Assembly: GCA_003439945.1 (NCBI GenBank)
Contig: QVRM01002086.1
Span: 148,501-212,500, forward strand
DNA from: Dermanyssus gallinae
Taxonomy: Eukaryota > Arthropoda > Arachnida > Mesostigmata > Dermanyssidae
Length of the DNA stretch: 64,000 nucleotides
Direction of reading: 5' to 3'
The translations under genes were made by a program, and so were the position numbers. Shown piece by piece: positions 24,747-34,940 of this stretch (the first letter of the stretch is position 1; each line of letters begins with the position of its first letter). The notes below the pieces were generated by a model. The model saw only the letters and a list, made by a program, of their open reading frames with translations, did not search any database and was not told where the DNA came from.

Positions 24747-25099
24747 GACGCTCTTCTGAGCAGGCTTCGTTTGCTATTGCCACAGCCATCCGCTGTCAAT
24801 GCTAACAAGCGCTCAGCGGCGGCAACAGCACGAGGGGGAGTGGCAGATAGCATTCCTGTTCTCCTGCTCCACGTCAACTCGCCGTGGCCACTGCGAGTTG
24901 ACGAGCAGGGAAGAGAGACGGGAGTGAAAAGAAGTCGAAAGCCGCGAGCAGTTCACGGGTAGAAAGATGCCTCTTTGACTTTGCCCCTTCAGGAGGAGTA
25001 GTGGAAGGAGCGTGAAATTGAGAGCTTAAACCGGTCAGCATTTCACTGGGGTTTCTTTACCGATCTCTCCCCGCAGCTGTCTCCCCATCGTCTCTCTCT

Positions 25100-25126
25100 T
25101 AATATATTTATATATATATATATATA

Positions 25127-25202
<76 letters not shown>

Positions 25203-25214
25203 ATATATATATAA
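25100..25214. repeat. (TA)n microsatellite
   Basis: About 115 bp of TA repeat with TTTA and ATTAT interruptions. Confidence 0.97.
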
Positions 25215-25849
25215 TCGATTTCTCTAATTTGTCCGTTTTCTATTGTTCTCTTCCTCGCGCTCTATTTTCCTCTATCCCTCATATATTCTCCTTGTTGATC
25301 CAGCATTTCCTATAGCACTTGTTCCACTACTCCGCCTACTGTCTTCCCCATCTTTGTCGTTTATTTCCCATTCGGTTTACTCAATCTCATTTACCCTTTG
25401 CCCCTGATAACCCCACGGCCAGCATCTCGACGACCGTGTCCATGGCGGCAGCGACGACCACCACCAACAGCGTAATCAACGCCGCTACTGCGCGCCCCAG
25501 CTGCAAAACTATACCATGCTTCCGCTATAGTCCATACTATTAGCTGTCTCGTTTCGCTGGTGCTGCTGTTGCCTGCGGTATCGCTGCTGCTCCAACTACC
25601 GCGGCCGCGGCTGCCCGCGCTTTGCATGATAGCGCAGGCCCACTTTCCTCAAGTGATTGAGGGGGAGGTTGATTTTCTCCTTACGCCCCTTCTAACCCAT
25701 TTCATTATATCCATTATATTTTCCTTCTCCTGCTCTGTGTCTAAATTCCTCTCTTGCATCCCCCCTTCTCTTTCTCTCTCTCTTTCTATCTTCATTTTAT
25801 TCCCTCTCTACCCAGTCTCTCTATTCTCCCTCTTTGGCTGTCTACCACT

Positions 25850-26480
25850 TCTGTCTGCCATCGGCCAGCCGCTTGCCCTGGGCCCGCCCAGCCTGTCCCC
25901 CTCCCCCCCCGTCTGCTGAGTCCTTGCTGTGCCGAGCGAATGAGGTAGTGATGGTAGTTGGTAGTGGCAGCGAACGAACCAGTTGCCGAGTCAGCGCCGC
26001 GTGGCGGTTGCCGACGAGCCGGCTGTGGGAGCGGCGGCACTGATGCCCCATTGTAGAATTGGGCTCAGTAGAATGGCTCGACAGATTGAAGTTCCAAAGT
26101 TCGTTCGTCCGTTCGTTCAAGCGCGGGCGCGCGCGCCCGCGTACCACAAACATTAATTAAACTCATGTCACGCTTGCGCACGTTGTTGGCCGGCGACCCT
26201 CCCGCCCGGCAGCCGTCTTTGGCCCGCCTCGTGTGCCGAACTCCATCGTCTCGTTTCGAGGGCGGCCCCGAGACAAGCGGCAGCACCGTGGTGCCCAGAC
26301 GAGCAGGAAACCACCCACCCCGAAGTCTGTCCGGCCCGGCCTTCGCTCCAACGAGACAGTGAGAGGAACAGTGAGCGAGCGTAGTTAGCCGACCATCTTA
26401 GAGGTAAACGGCGGACGAACGGAGGGCCGTGCCCGGACCCTACCGAGCCGGCGAGGTGTAGGAACGTTGTGACGCGCTCC
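25850..26480. promoter_or_regulatory. CpG-rich, GC-rich stretch; possible promoter region
   Basis: This is the most GC- and CpG-rich non-repetitive part of the window. It includes a perfect 20-bp CpG palindrome at 26122-26141 (cgcgggcgcg and its complement). Open frames exist on both strands without a recognisable protein. Such a stretch could hold a promoter or 5' untranslated exon, but I see no TATA box, clear initiator or downstream coding exon, so this is an inference from composition alone. Confidence 0.25.
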
Positions 26481-26750
26481 GGACAGCAATAGTGGCATAG
26501 CGAAGGGGCATACGACAGACTGTAACAGCCTCTACAAACGCCATATCAATAGCACCAATAACATAATCAGCTGCAATACAAGCGATGCCAACAATAATAG
26601 CAACGGTAACATCTATTCGACCTTTGAGTTGCACCACAAACCAACAACCACATTCGTTTGCCAAAATGGTATCTCTTGAAGCTAGATTTACTTAATAAAG
26701 TGCCGTCCGGAGAAAAAGCTAGTGCTAATGATAGCCCCTTTAGTACTAGG

Positions 26751-26751
<1 letters not shown>

Positions 26752-26845
<94 letters not shown>

Positions 26846-26850
26846 AATAT

Positions 26851-26922
<72 letters not shown>
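26752..26922. repeat. Long (TA)n microsatellite
   Basis: About 170 bp, the longest TA block in the window, with several AAATA interruptions at 26821-26866. Confidence 0.98.
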
Positions 26923-26928
<6 letters not shown>

Positions 26929-27930
26929 ATATAAGTGGCTAGCACAGCAACATCACCAGCGACAACCACAACCTTTGACGCGAACAGCAGAGGCAATGTA
27001 ATATCAAATTTGACATACCTAACAACAGCATACGTCATCACAACCAAACGATAATCATAAACAAGGCGCGTTTTGCGTTAAACAAAAGTAGGTGGACACA
27101 CCTTTTTATTTTTTTCGTGAGAGATCTCACTGTGGTCGTCGGTAGCAGTCCACCCCTGTATTTACTCTCGTTCTTTTATTTATTTTTTGTTTTCTTTCTC
27201 CCCTCCTGCTCTTTATTTCTTTCTCCCCTCCTCCCCCTTTATCTCTTTCTCTCGCTCTCTCCTTCGTTGTCTCTCTCTTCTAACCACGACTGGCTTTACC
27301 CAATCTTCCCGGTGTTCTGCCAGTCGCCCTTTCTCGTCGCATCTCGGCTTTCCGTAGTTCGATATGATCTGCCGAGATTCCACGCCTAGTTGACGGTTAA
27401 TGCTTCTGCAGCGGCAGGTTTAAACACGGTGGCGGCGGCGGCAACGGCGCCAACAACGTTGTCGCTTTGGTGGCATCAAACTTCTGGCTCATTTCCCCTC
27501 CATACATCGCAGTCACACATCCGTATTCTCCTCACCTAGCTTCTTCCATTTCTTCCAGCTGCACCGACTGTGCCTGTTCTTCTTGGTCGTACCTTCGATC
27601 GTGACCCACCAGGAACCACGCACGAACGCTATCTGCACACACGCACGCAGGTACGTATGCAGACACCCAAGCAGACAGAGCGTTGTGCTACGGCAAAAAT
27701 GGATTGGCGATCCGGACACGCGGATGGAAGATCGCTCAGATAGAGGAGATTGGATAATAAGCGACTGAGCAGACGAGTGAGACGGGCGTCATGGTTGAGC
27801 GACCACGAAGATAAACACAGATCTTCCGCCTCCGGAGGAGGCGTGGGCGAGAGTGGGGCAATGGGGAAATATAAGCGGGAGGGAGAGGGAGAGAGAGTCA
27901 TGCACACAAGCCGCGCCCGTGTGTGTATAA

Positions 27931-27936
<6 letters not shown>

Positions 27937-28002
<66 letters not shown>

Positions 28003-28045
28003 TGTATATATATATATATATATATATTGAGAGAGAGAGAGAGAC
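27937..28045. repeat. (TA)n followed by (GA)n
   Basis: A TA repeat with AAATA and GTATA interruptions runs directly into a (GA)n run at 28029-28044. Confidence 0.96.
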
Positions 28046-28404
28046 GAGGACAATAGCAGCGGCTATAGCTGCACCGCGATTTTTCGGTGTTCCCAACATC
28101 CTCTTCATCTCGACCCCGGCTCATCGGTGTGGTTGATTGGCTGACTGGAAATTACTCTCGAGTGCTACCGTTGCTGTTACAGTTACCGCTTCTTCTACTA
28201 CTCGGTTTGCTACTGGCTATGATTTAGGTAAAGAACAAGGGAAAAGAGGGAAGAAATAGAGAGCGCGACGGAGAGAAGCATTTACCCCCTCCCCCCCCCC
28301 GCCATTATTCCCTCCCTGCGCGCCCGTCTGAAAGAGGAGATCGCGCCGTCTGAGCAAAGAGAAGGAAGACGAGAAGAAGGCCTCTGTGGAGAAGCGAGTT
28401 TTGT

Positions 28405-28530
28405 GCTGTTGTTGCTGTCATTGTTGTTGTTGTTGCTAGAGCTATTGTTGCTGTCACCATGGCGGAGGTGATGGTGGCGGTGGCTGTAGCGATGGTTGTT
28501 GCTGTAGCGATGGTTGTTGTTGTTGCCGTA
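28405..28530. repeat. TTG/CTG/GTAGCG triplet tract
   Basis: Imperfect TTG and CTG triplets, with a near-duplicate gctgtagcgatggttgttg unit twice at about 28483-28522. Confidence 0.85.
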
Positions 28531-28837
28531 CACCACATGCGCATGATCCCACACAGCGTCCACCCGCATATGCATATACAGGCCATATGTTGTCCTGATT
28601 CGTTGGTACCTTAGCTGTTGTTGCTGCTGCTGCTGCCGCCGCTGCGTTGGCTACTGCCTACACTGTACTGCCATTTCTTATACTCCATAAGCGCCACCTT
28701 ATAGTTCGTTTACGGTCGATCCATAAGCTCCACCTTATAGTCTCGTTTACGGTCGTTGTCGTCTTGTGCGACAAACTGTAGGCGCCGTCGTTTATCTCTG
28801 CTCCGTTGTTTCTTCGTTACTGGCTAGACGAAAACAA

Positions 28838-28862
28838 CGATGATGATGATGATGATGATAAT
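28838..28862. repeat. (GAT)n microsatellite
   Basis: About seven GAT units passing into AAT. Confidence 0.92.
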
Positions 28863-28869
28863 AATACCA

Positions 28870-30238
28870 ATGCTATTACTGAATACACCTACCACGACGA
28901 CGACGACATTGACAACGACGATCTCGTTCCCACTCCCTGAATACCTGGGAGCGCATTCCCGTGCACCCCCGGCCCGACCAACGTATCGATCGTCTGACTA
29001 TCCTATCCTACTCCACTGTAGTCTACTCTACACTACCCGACTCGGCCCTATTCTACTCTACAGACTACTCTACCTCAACAGCAGCAGTCGCTAGGTGCGG
29101 TCGGGAGAGCACGGCAAACGCTGCACAGACGGTCGCCGCACGACGGGAAACAACCCCAGTAATTCAGTTGTTTCCAACTCAACGCTTGGCAGGCCCCGCA
29201 GAAGCACCGCCGGTTCCCAGTAGCCGCAGAGTCAGAGCAATAACACGCCACCACCTCTATCCAGCCCCTGTGGTTGGAGCAGGAGAACACCTCGATACCT
29301 CTGTGGTTGTAGCAGAAGTAGGTGGATGGGGGGGCAGGGAGCAGTGATTGTATGACGAGTAGAAATTCTTTTTAGTAGCACTCACAACGAGTGAGAGCAG
29401 ACCGTAATAATAATAATAATAATAACAACAACAATCGTTATGGTATTTAGGAGTTGTAGCGTATGATCCCAGTGGTAGCAGTGGCAGTCGCGGCACCAAT
29501 GAGCCTTCTGTAAGTAGAGGCGAAAATCAACGCCGAAGATCATCTGTTTGTTCCGCCGCCGCTGGTGCGGGAAGCGAGGGAGGGGGTATTCGGTTCCTCC
29601 TAAACAATGACCCAAACACCTAGAGAGGCGCCAACAAGCAGGGAAAACGGTCAACGCCTCATTGAACGAAGCCACCATATTACACCCCACACACACCTTC
29701 TCCAGTTCTCTCTCTCTCTCTGTGTTTCTCTGTTTCCTGCTGTCTCTCTCTTTTTCTCTACACGCGATCATGGGAATTCTTACCGGAACGCTCAGATATT
29801 AAACTCTCTCTTCAGAAACGGGGGCTCGTCGTTGCGTCATTGCATCGCTGCAAGCTTCTACTGATAAAGACTGTAGCATCACTGCGGTGTTCGTGACTGC
29901 GGCGTCTCGGGCGGTGTTCTAATACAAGTCCAACGCTAGATTGTCGAAAATCGGCTGTAGTAAAGGCATTTCTTGCTCAAATAAGACATGGCCACGTATT
30001 TACATCATACCTGAATGTGAATAAGAAAATATTTACATCATATATGATTGTGAATATGCAGAATTCGCGTCTGCTAAATTCCTCTAACATATTATGTCTT
30101 TGGCGGTGCTGCCGCTGGTAGCGGTCCCGCTTAGAGTGCGCCATTAATGGCGTATTTGTTTCGTACTGGTGACACATGACGTGTTATAAACAATAATCAA
30201 CAGTGTATTCTATGCCAAATAGATATGCTTCTAAAATG
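28870..30238. other. Region without a recognised gene
   Basis: 29404-29424 is a short (AAT)n. The plus frame 28961-29347 (128 codons, non-repetitive) has no recognisable domain and no convincing splice or start context. Nothing else is supported. Confidence 0.5.
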
Positions 30239-30239
30239 T

Positions 30240-30240
<1 letters not shown>

Positions 30241-30279
<39 letters not shown>
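30241..30279. repeat. (TA)n microsatellite
   Basis: TA run about 180 bp before the target duplication of the R1-like insertion. Confidence 0.96.
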
Positions 30280-30460
30280 CGCATTGAGATCATTTTATAG
30301 ATGAAAACAACGAACCGTCGAGCAGTAGAACGACCGCCTAGTGGAGACACGACTGCTCTCAGAAGACGCACCATACCTATAGCTACACAATACCTCACAA
30401 GTAAACTTTCCAAGTCCAATAGGCAGCGAGTTACTTTACGCCTACTTCCAACCCCATACA

Positions 30461-30473
30461 CATGACACGTGAT
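30461..30473. repeat. Target-site duplication of the R1-like element, 3' side
   Basis: catgacacgtgat, identical to 33284-33296, sits directly beside the poly(A) tail of the retrotransposon. Confidence 0.92.
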
Positions 30474-30674
30474 TTTTTTTTATTTTTTTTTAGGACTAAC
30501 TGGGAAATGCGGTACGCACACACAGACACCACCGCAGGAAACTCGTCTGCAAGTGTGGGCCGGTAGTGTGGGGCTCCAACCCACTAAAAACCAGTCATGT
30601 CCTAATCCCCCAATCGATCGGGAACTGCATAAGCATAACTTCAAACGATCGAAGGGGGAGAGTAGTTTAAGCAT

Positions 30675-31181
30675 TTAGCTATCCCGGGATGCCCCGCGGG
30701 ATGATGTCGTACAGTAACGGTTTTTCTTCTCCTTGGCGCGCATGATGTTTTCCATAATGCTTGCAATGCTAGTCCAGTCGTCGCGTGACTTAATCATAAG
30801 CTGTATGATCGTTCCAAGGGTGCCGTCTTCAGCCCTAGGTAGACCCGCACGCTGAGCGGCCCATTCCGGGCACCACAAAATTGTATGTTCAGGCGTATCC
30901 TCTGGTTCGCTTTGGCAGTACTTGCAGAAAGGAGATGTGGTTTTCCCAATTCTGAACAAGTATGACTGGAAATCACCGTGTCCTGTAACGACTTGAGTGA
31001 TGTAGAACGTCAACTCGCCACCTGGCCGGTACATCCAGGCCCTGATATCCGGGATCAGAGTCCTTACCCGGTACCCGGGCGCTCCGTCCTGAATGGAATC
31101 CCATTCGACCTGCCAAATGTCAAGTGTGGTATTCCTTTTCTCCGCCTTTTCCTTTTTCGGGTCTTCCCATAAGTGGCGTCG
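30675..31181 (-). pseudogene. R1-like ORF2 C-terminus with zinc knuckle
   Basis: This is the same frame as the reverse transcriptase 31182-32681, cut off from it only by a TAA at 31182-31184. It reads on for 168 codons. The segment contains TGHGDFQSYLFRIG and a C-X2-C-X9-H-X4-C zinc knuckle (CKYC then EHTILWC, about 30870-30926), a standard C-terminal feature of R1- and jockey-type ORF2 proteins that is thought to bind nucleic acid. The frame then ends at 30675. The single stop, with no other damage in the segment, suggests recent decay. Confidence 0.85.
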
Positions 31182-32681
31182 TTAATTTGCTTTTAGGTCC
31201 CAGGGGACTGTGCTAGCCAGAACAAGAATGGCCGCTGTGCTGACTGTCCTATAGGCCATCGTGATACGCAAAGCAGCCACTCTTTGGGCTTTGCGCAGCG
31301 TTGCCCTATTGTTGGCTGTAGACAGTGTGGTTGACGGCCACACCGGAGCTGCAAATAAAACTATGGACTCAGCTACCGACATAATAAGGCGTCTTCTTGA
31401 CTCCCGTGGGCCATAGTTGTTTGGCATCAGCCGGGCTATCTTGTGTGAGACCTTAGTAGCCTTTTCTGCTGCAAGACGTATGTGAGGTGTGCCCCGTAGT
31501 CCCCTGTCTAGGTGCATTCCAAGATAGCGGGCGGTGTTGACAATCTTGATCTCCTGGTCGTCTAGGATTAGTTTCAAGGAGGTGCACTTCCTTGGCCCGA
31601 TTAGGAGGATGCCCTCGATTTTATTCGGCGCCAGTGTCAGGCCAACCCCCTTCATCCAGCCAGCGATCTCAGCCAGGGCGTCATTGGCTCCCAGTTCTAG
31701 TTGCTGGGGTGAGCGGGCCTGGACCACAACTGCGAGGTCGTCCGCATATGCCAGCAGTTCAGTGTCCTCTGGAAGGTCGTCTAAACGTAAGACGTCATCG
31801 TACGCCAGGTTCCATAGAAGGGGTCCTAGGATCGAGCCCTGGGGAACCCCGGCCGTCATGTCGAACTCGAAACCCTCACTGACTATGCGCCTCTCGCTCA
31901 GGTAGGACGAAATTGCTCGGCGCAGGTAGGGCGGGACTCCCTTCTTGAGTAGTGTGTCCAAGATTACCTTCCAGGGCAGGCTGTTGAATGCGTTTTTAAC
32001 GTCCAGCAAAACAACCAGTAGCAAGCCTCTAGTACGAGGCGGGGACTGGCGCAGGGCTTCCGCCTTAGTAACCACCTGCTCTATCGCTGATAGGACTGAT
32101 CGGCCCTTCCGGAATCCGTATTGTGTTGGCGAGAGGAGGCCGTGCTCTTCTGCAAAGCACCGCACGCGGGACTCTAATACTGATTCTATGCCTTTGGCTA
32201 GCGTGCTGACCAGGCAGATTGGCCTATAGGAGTCAATCCCTTTCGGGATGAGTACCAGATCCGCTTTCTTCCAGGCCATGGGGAAGGAGCCGCTGCGGAG
32301 TATTTGGGTGGCTACAGTGGCCACTACGTCAGGAAATTCTTTAAAGAGTACTTTCGTGGCCGAGACTGGAATGCCATCTGGGCCTGGTGCCTTACCGGCC
32401 TTCAATCTTTCCCCCGCAGCGCGTACCTCTGCCGGGGTCACCTCTGGGACGTAATCCTCGGCCGTTACTACTTCATACAATAACCGGTCGAATGGAGGAT
32501 GTTGAGGGAAAAGCTTGTTAATTACTCGGACACGTTCATCAGGGGAAAGGTTTGCCTTTTTTCTGATTCCTGGTACGCCACGTATCAGCTTGTAGGGCCG
32601 GCCCCATGGGTCCTCCTCTAGCTCTGATAAGAACTCTCTCCAGAAGCGATATTGCTCTCCATTATAGCTTTGCGTAGGCAA
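31182..32681 (-). pseudogene. R1-like reverse transcriptase domain
   Basis: A 499-codon open frame encodes the reverse transcriptase of a non-LTR retrotransposon, the enzyme that copies element RNA into the nicked target. Visible motifs by residue are GKAPGPDGIP (96-105), SYRPICLVST (151-160), motif A LLDVKNAF with Asp227, motif B GVPQGSILGP (278-287), the catalytic YADD (312-315) and YLGMHLDRGL in the thumb region. The catalytic Asp residues are intact. The apparent Met start is not natural: the true frame continues upstream into the endonuclease at 32618-33283 but is shifted by one base near 32655. At the 3' side a TAA separates the zinc knuckle. It is a dead element gene, not a host gene. 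Confidence 0.92.
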
Positions 32682-33283
32682 GCCCTGAGGCGCTTAAAAT
32701 CACAATAAAGGTGTACGACACAAGCCTCATCTATGTTGCTGCGCCTTGCCCTGGTTGCTTTTCTTCTGGCCCAGATGCAGCGTCTACGGGCCAACGTAAT
32801 TTCCTCGTTCCACCAGTATTTTGGTAAGACTAACCGGTAGCGCATAGAGTGTCCGCGGTCTTTGAACGGCTCGGTACAGACCTCTTGCAGAATTTTTTGC
32901 AAGTCCTGGGCGCACTGGGGTTTCCCTCTTGAGTCTAAAATCTTTGTCAGCTTGGCCCGGAGCGTTTTGTTATCTTGCGGCTTCCACTTCGGTGTCCTTG
33001 TTAAAAACTGAGAGGGTGTTAAAGTGGTTGTTTTACTGACGTCATATTCTATACAGTAGTGGTCGCTAAGATTTTCTTCGTCAAGCAGTACGGTCCAGTT
33101 TAAAATTTTAAAAGCATGCTCGCGTTTGCAGATTGTCAGGTCTATGTGCGATTCCATTCCCCGGCGGTGGAAGGTAGGATTCGAGCCCTTGTTCAGGACC
33201 ACCATGTCCCCCGCCGCTAGCCATTCTAGCAGCACTGTACCTCTTCTGTTAGTGTTGGTGGACCCCCAAGTGGTTGAAGCAGC
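32618..33283 (-). pseudogene. R1-like apurinic endonuclease domain, C-terminal part
   Basis: This encodes the C-terminal part of the exonuclease/endonuclease/phosphatase-fold domain that nicks the target DNA. Recognisable motifs are WGSTNTNRRG, then GSNPTFHRRGMESHIDLT and LSDHYCIEYD, whose His is the catalytic SDH signature. It is followed by a basic linker leading toward the reverse transcriptase. The first Met in the frame is at 33235, but the frame is already open from 33283, where the element is truncated at the target duplication. A one-base loss near 32655 shifts the frame away from the reverse transcriptase, so this version ends early at 32618. Confidence 0.85.
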
Positions 33284-33296
33284 ATGACACGTGATC
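33284..33296. repeat. Target-site duplication of the R1-like element, 5' side
   Basis: catgacacgtgat, the second copy of the duplication at 30461-30473, directly next to the truncated endonuclease. Confidence 0.92.
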
Positions 33297-34060
33297 TAAG
33301 GATCCTGCCGTCACCTTCAGTGGACGACAGATCAGAGAAAGGCATGCGGTGGAGAGCCAAGCAGAAGGCATACTTCACTGTGCATGATGTGCCATACGAT
33401 GACTTCCCGACAAGCCACAAAGCGCCTCGATCGGACAGCACCTTCAACAGCTGCCGTGGAACCGGAAAACTGCTTGCAGCGAAGAGACAGTGCATCTTGT
33501 CGTTTTTTCCAGACAGCAGAGAAGCACTCACTAAACCTAGTTCCTGGCAAAGCATCTCCTGGAAGAGCTCTACGCGTATTAATTGATAGCGACCTTTCCA
33601 GTCGGCCGTTTGACTTAGTTTAGTTTGAGAACAAGAAAACACTCTCAGAGGAGCTACATGGTTTCGGGGCTTAGAGATCGACACGAACGGAGGGTGCAGA
33701 TCTTCTCACCGACATTGGACATTGCGTTCGCACGGTAATGTTCATGGCGGTTTCTAAAACGCATCAAACATATTCTGCAAGCCAATCATTAGACGACGGG
33801 ATAGCAGAGCCCATATGTTTAGAACAGACAACTGGCTTCACGCAAGGCGACAGTATCACCCTGCTGTTGTTTGCGCTGCTTATCGCAGAGCTACCGACTA
33901 GACATACAAAACCGACATCCGGTCATAGGGCTCATCGTGTACGTGGACGATCTAGTGCTGAATAGCGGCAGTAGGTTTCACCTCCAGCAGGCGCCAGTTA
34001 CACTGGCAGATAATGTGAGGGCCGTGAGGTCAATAAAGAAAAGCCGAAATCGATAAATTT
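33297..34060 (+). pseudogene. Degenerate non-LTR reverse transcriptase fossil
   Basis: Plus-strand sequence carries reverse transcriptase remnants in different frames. They are a motif A-like block (PFDLV near 33609) followed by an in-frame stop, motif B-like GFTQGDSITLLLFALLI at 33834-33884, and motif C YVDDLVL from 33940, with a frameshift at about 33890-33905. The spacing and order fit a reverse transcriptase core. The leucine-rich motif B and YVDD differ from the neighbouring R1-like element, so this is another family. The R1-like insertion sits at its upstream edge and may have split it. I could not find a matching piece on the far side of that insertion. Confidence 0.6.
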
Positions 34061-34515
34061 GGACACACAGGCCGGCTAGCCGAGAGAGAGAGAGACCCGC
34101 ACAAAGTGTACAGGCAGGAGCTACATATAGTTCGTATTTGTATACTTGAGCTTTACACTGACCCACTCAGTCAAGATCTTTGCTGCGCACATTGAAGAAA
34201 TGCACGGAAAGCAATAGCTGCGCCAATGACACTTTAGAACTTGCAGATGTTTCCACTCAAGACATTTTCGATCTGAAAATAGCACCACAGGAGCAATAAA
34301 CTCAAAATGGAAGCGAGTAGGCAGGAAGAATAGATCTAGAGCGGTATGTTTTGCTGTCTACGAATTTTGTTCAGTCCACGACAGAGCTTGGGTTTTTGTC
34401 AGCTGTGCCCTGCACTGAGGTTGAGCCTGGCGGTCAGCCACGTCTTCCACCGCAGCTTTAAGTGTGTGCATTATGTGAAGCATGATGCCATATATATTCC
34501 TATATCAAATTATAC
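34061..34515. other. Region without a recognised gene
   Basis: Contains a short (GA)n at 34082-34093 and nothing else I can support. Confidence 0.5.
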
Positions 34516-34518
34516 TCT

Positions 34519-34606
34519 ATATATATATATATATATAATTACAAGTTACATAATTACAGCACGTAACACGTACTGATAACAATTAAGTCGCTGTATATAT
34601 ATACAT

Positions 34607-34647
<41 letters not shown>

Positions 34648-34881
34648 GATGAATGTGGACTTACACAAACAACAACGATACCTGTTCTAACCATCCATAC
34701 ATATTTATCACACCACGTCTGTATCTCTCTTTCTCTCTCTCTCCTTTGAATGTGTGAAGCATATATGAAGCATATGTGAAGCATGATACCATACGTATTT
34801 CCATGTCGACTTGTGCGCTACACTTACTTCATACCGCGCGTATTTTGCATTCATTATAATAAGATGCATGTGCGGCACTCC

Positions 34882-34937
<56 letters not shown>

Positions 34938-34940
34938 GCA
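34519..34940. repeat. Cluster of (TA)n microsatellites in duplicated context
   Basis: TA runs lie at 34519-34537, 34611-34644 and 34886-34933. The sequence after the second and third runs is similar (acttacacaaacaacaac against acttacatgaacaacaac, then CT-rich). The unit tgtgaagcatgat.cc recurs at 34474 and 34778. An old local duplication is likely. Confidence 0.7.

Larger units (their letters stand above)
30474..33283 (-). mobile_element. R1-like non-LTR retrotransposon, 5'-truncated insertion
   Basis: This is a complete insertion event on the minus strand, bounded by a perfect 13-bp target duplication. In element order it runs: truncated endonuclease (from 33283), reverse transcriptase, C-terminal zinc knuckle, about 180 bp of 3' untranslated sequence, and a poly(A) tail read as T at 30474-30491. 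The gag-like first open frame and the N-terminal endonuclease are missing, as usual for 5' truncation. The coding part has one frameshift and one in-frame stop. A much older relative of the 3' part lies at 40700-41585. R1/LOA-group affiliation is inferred from domain order and motifs. Confidence 0.9.

Noticed and set aside
26658..27047. Open frames reading Tyr-Ile alternation
   Set aside because: Pure translations of (TA)n; a TA repeat has no stop in two frames. The same applies to the frames over the other TA arrays.
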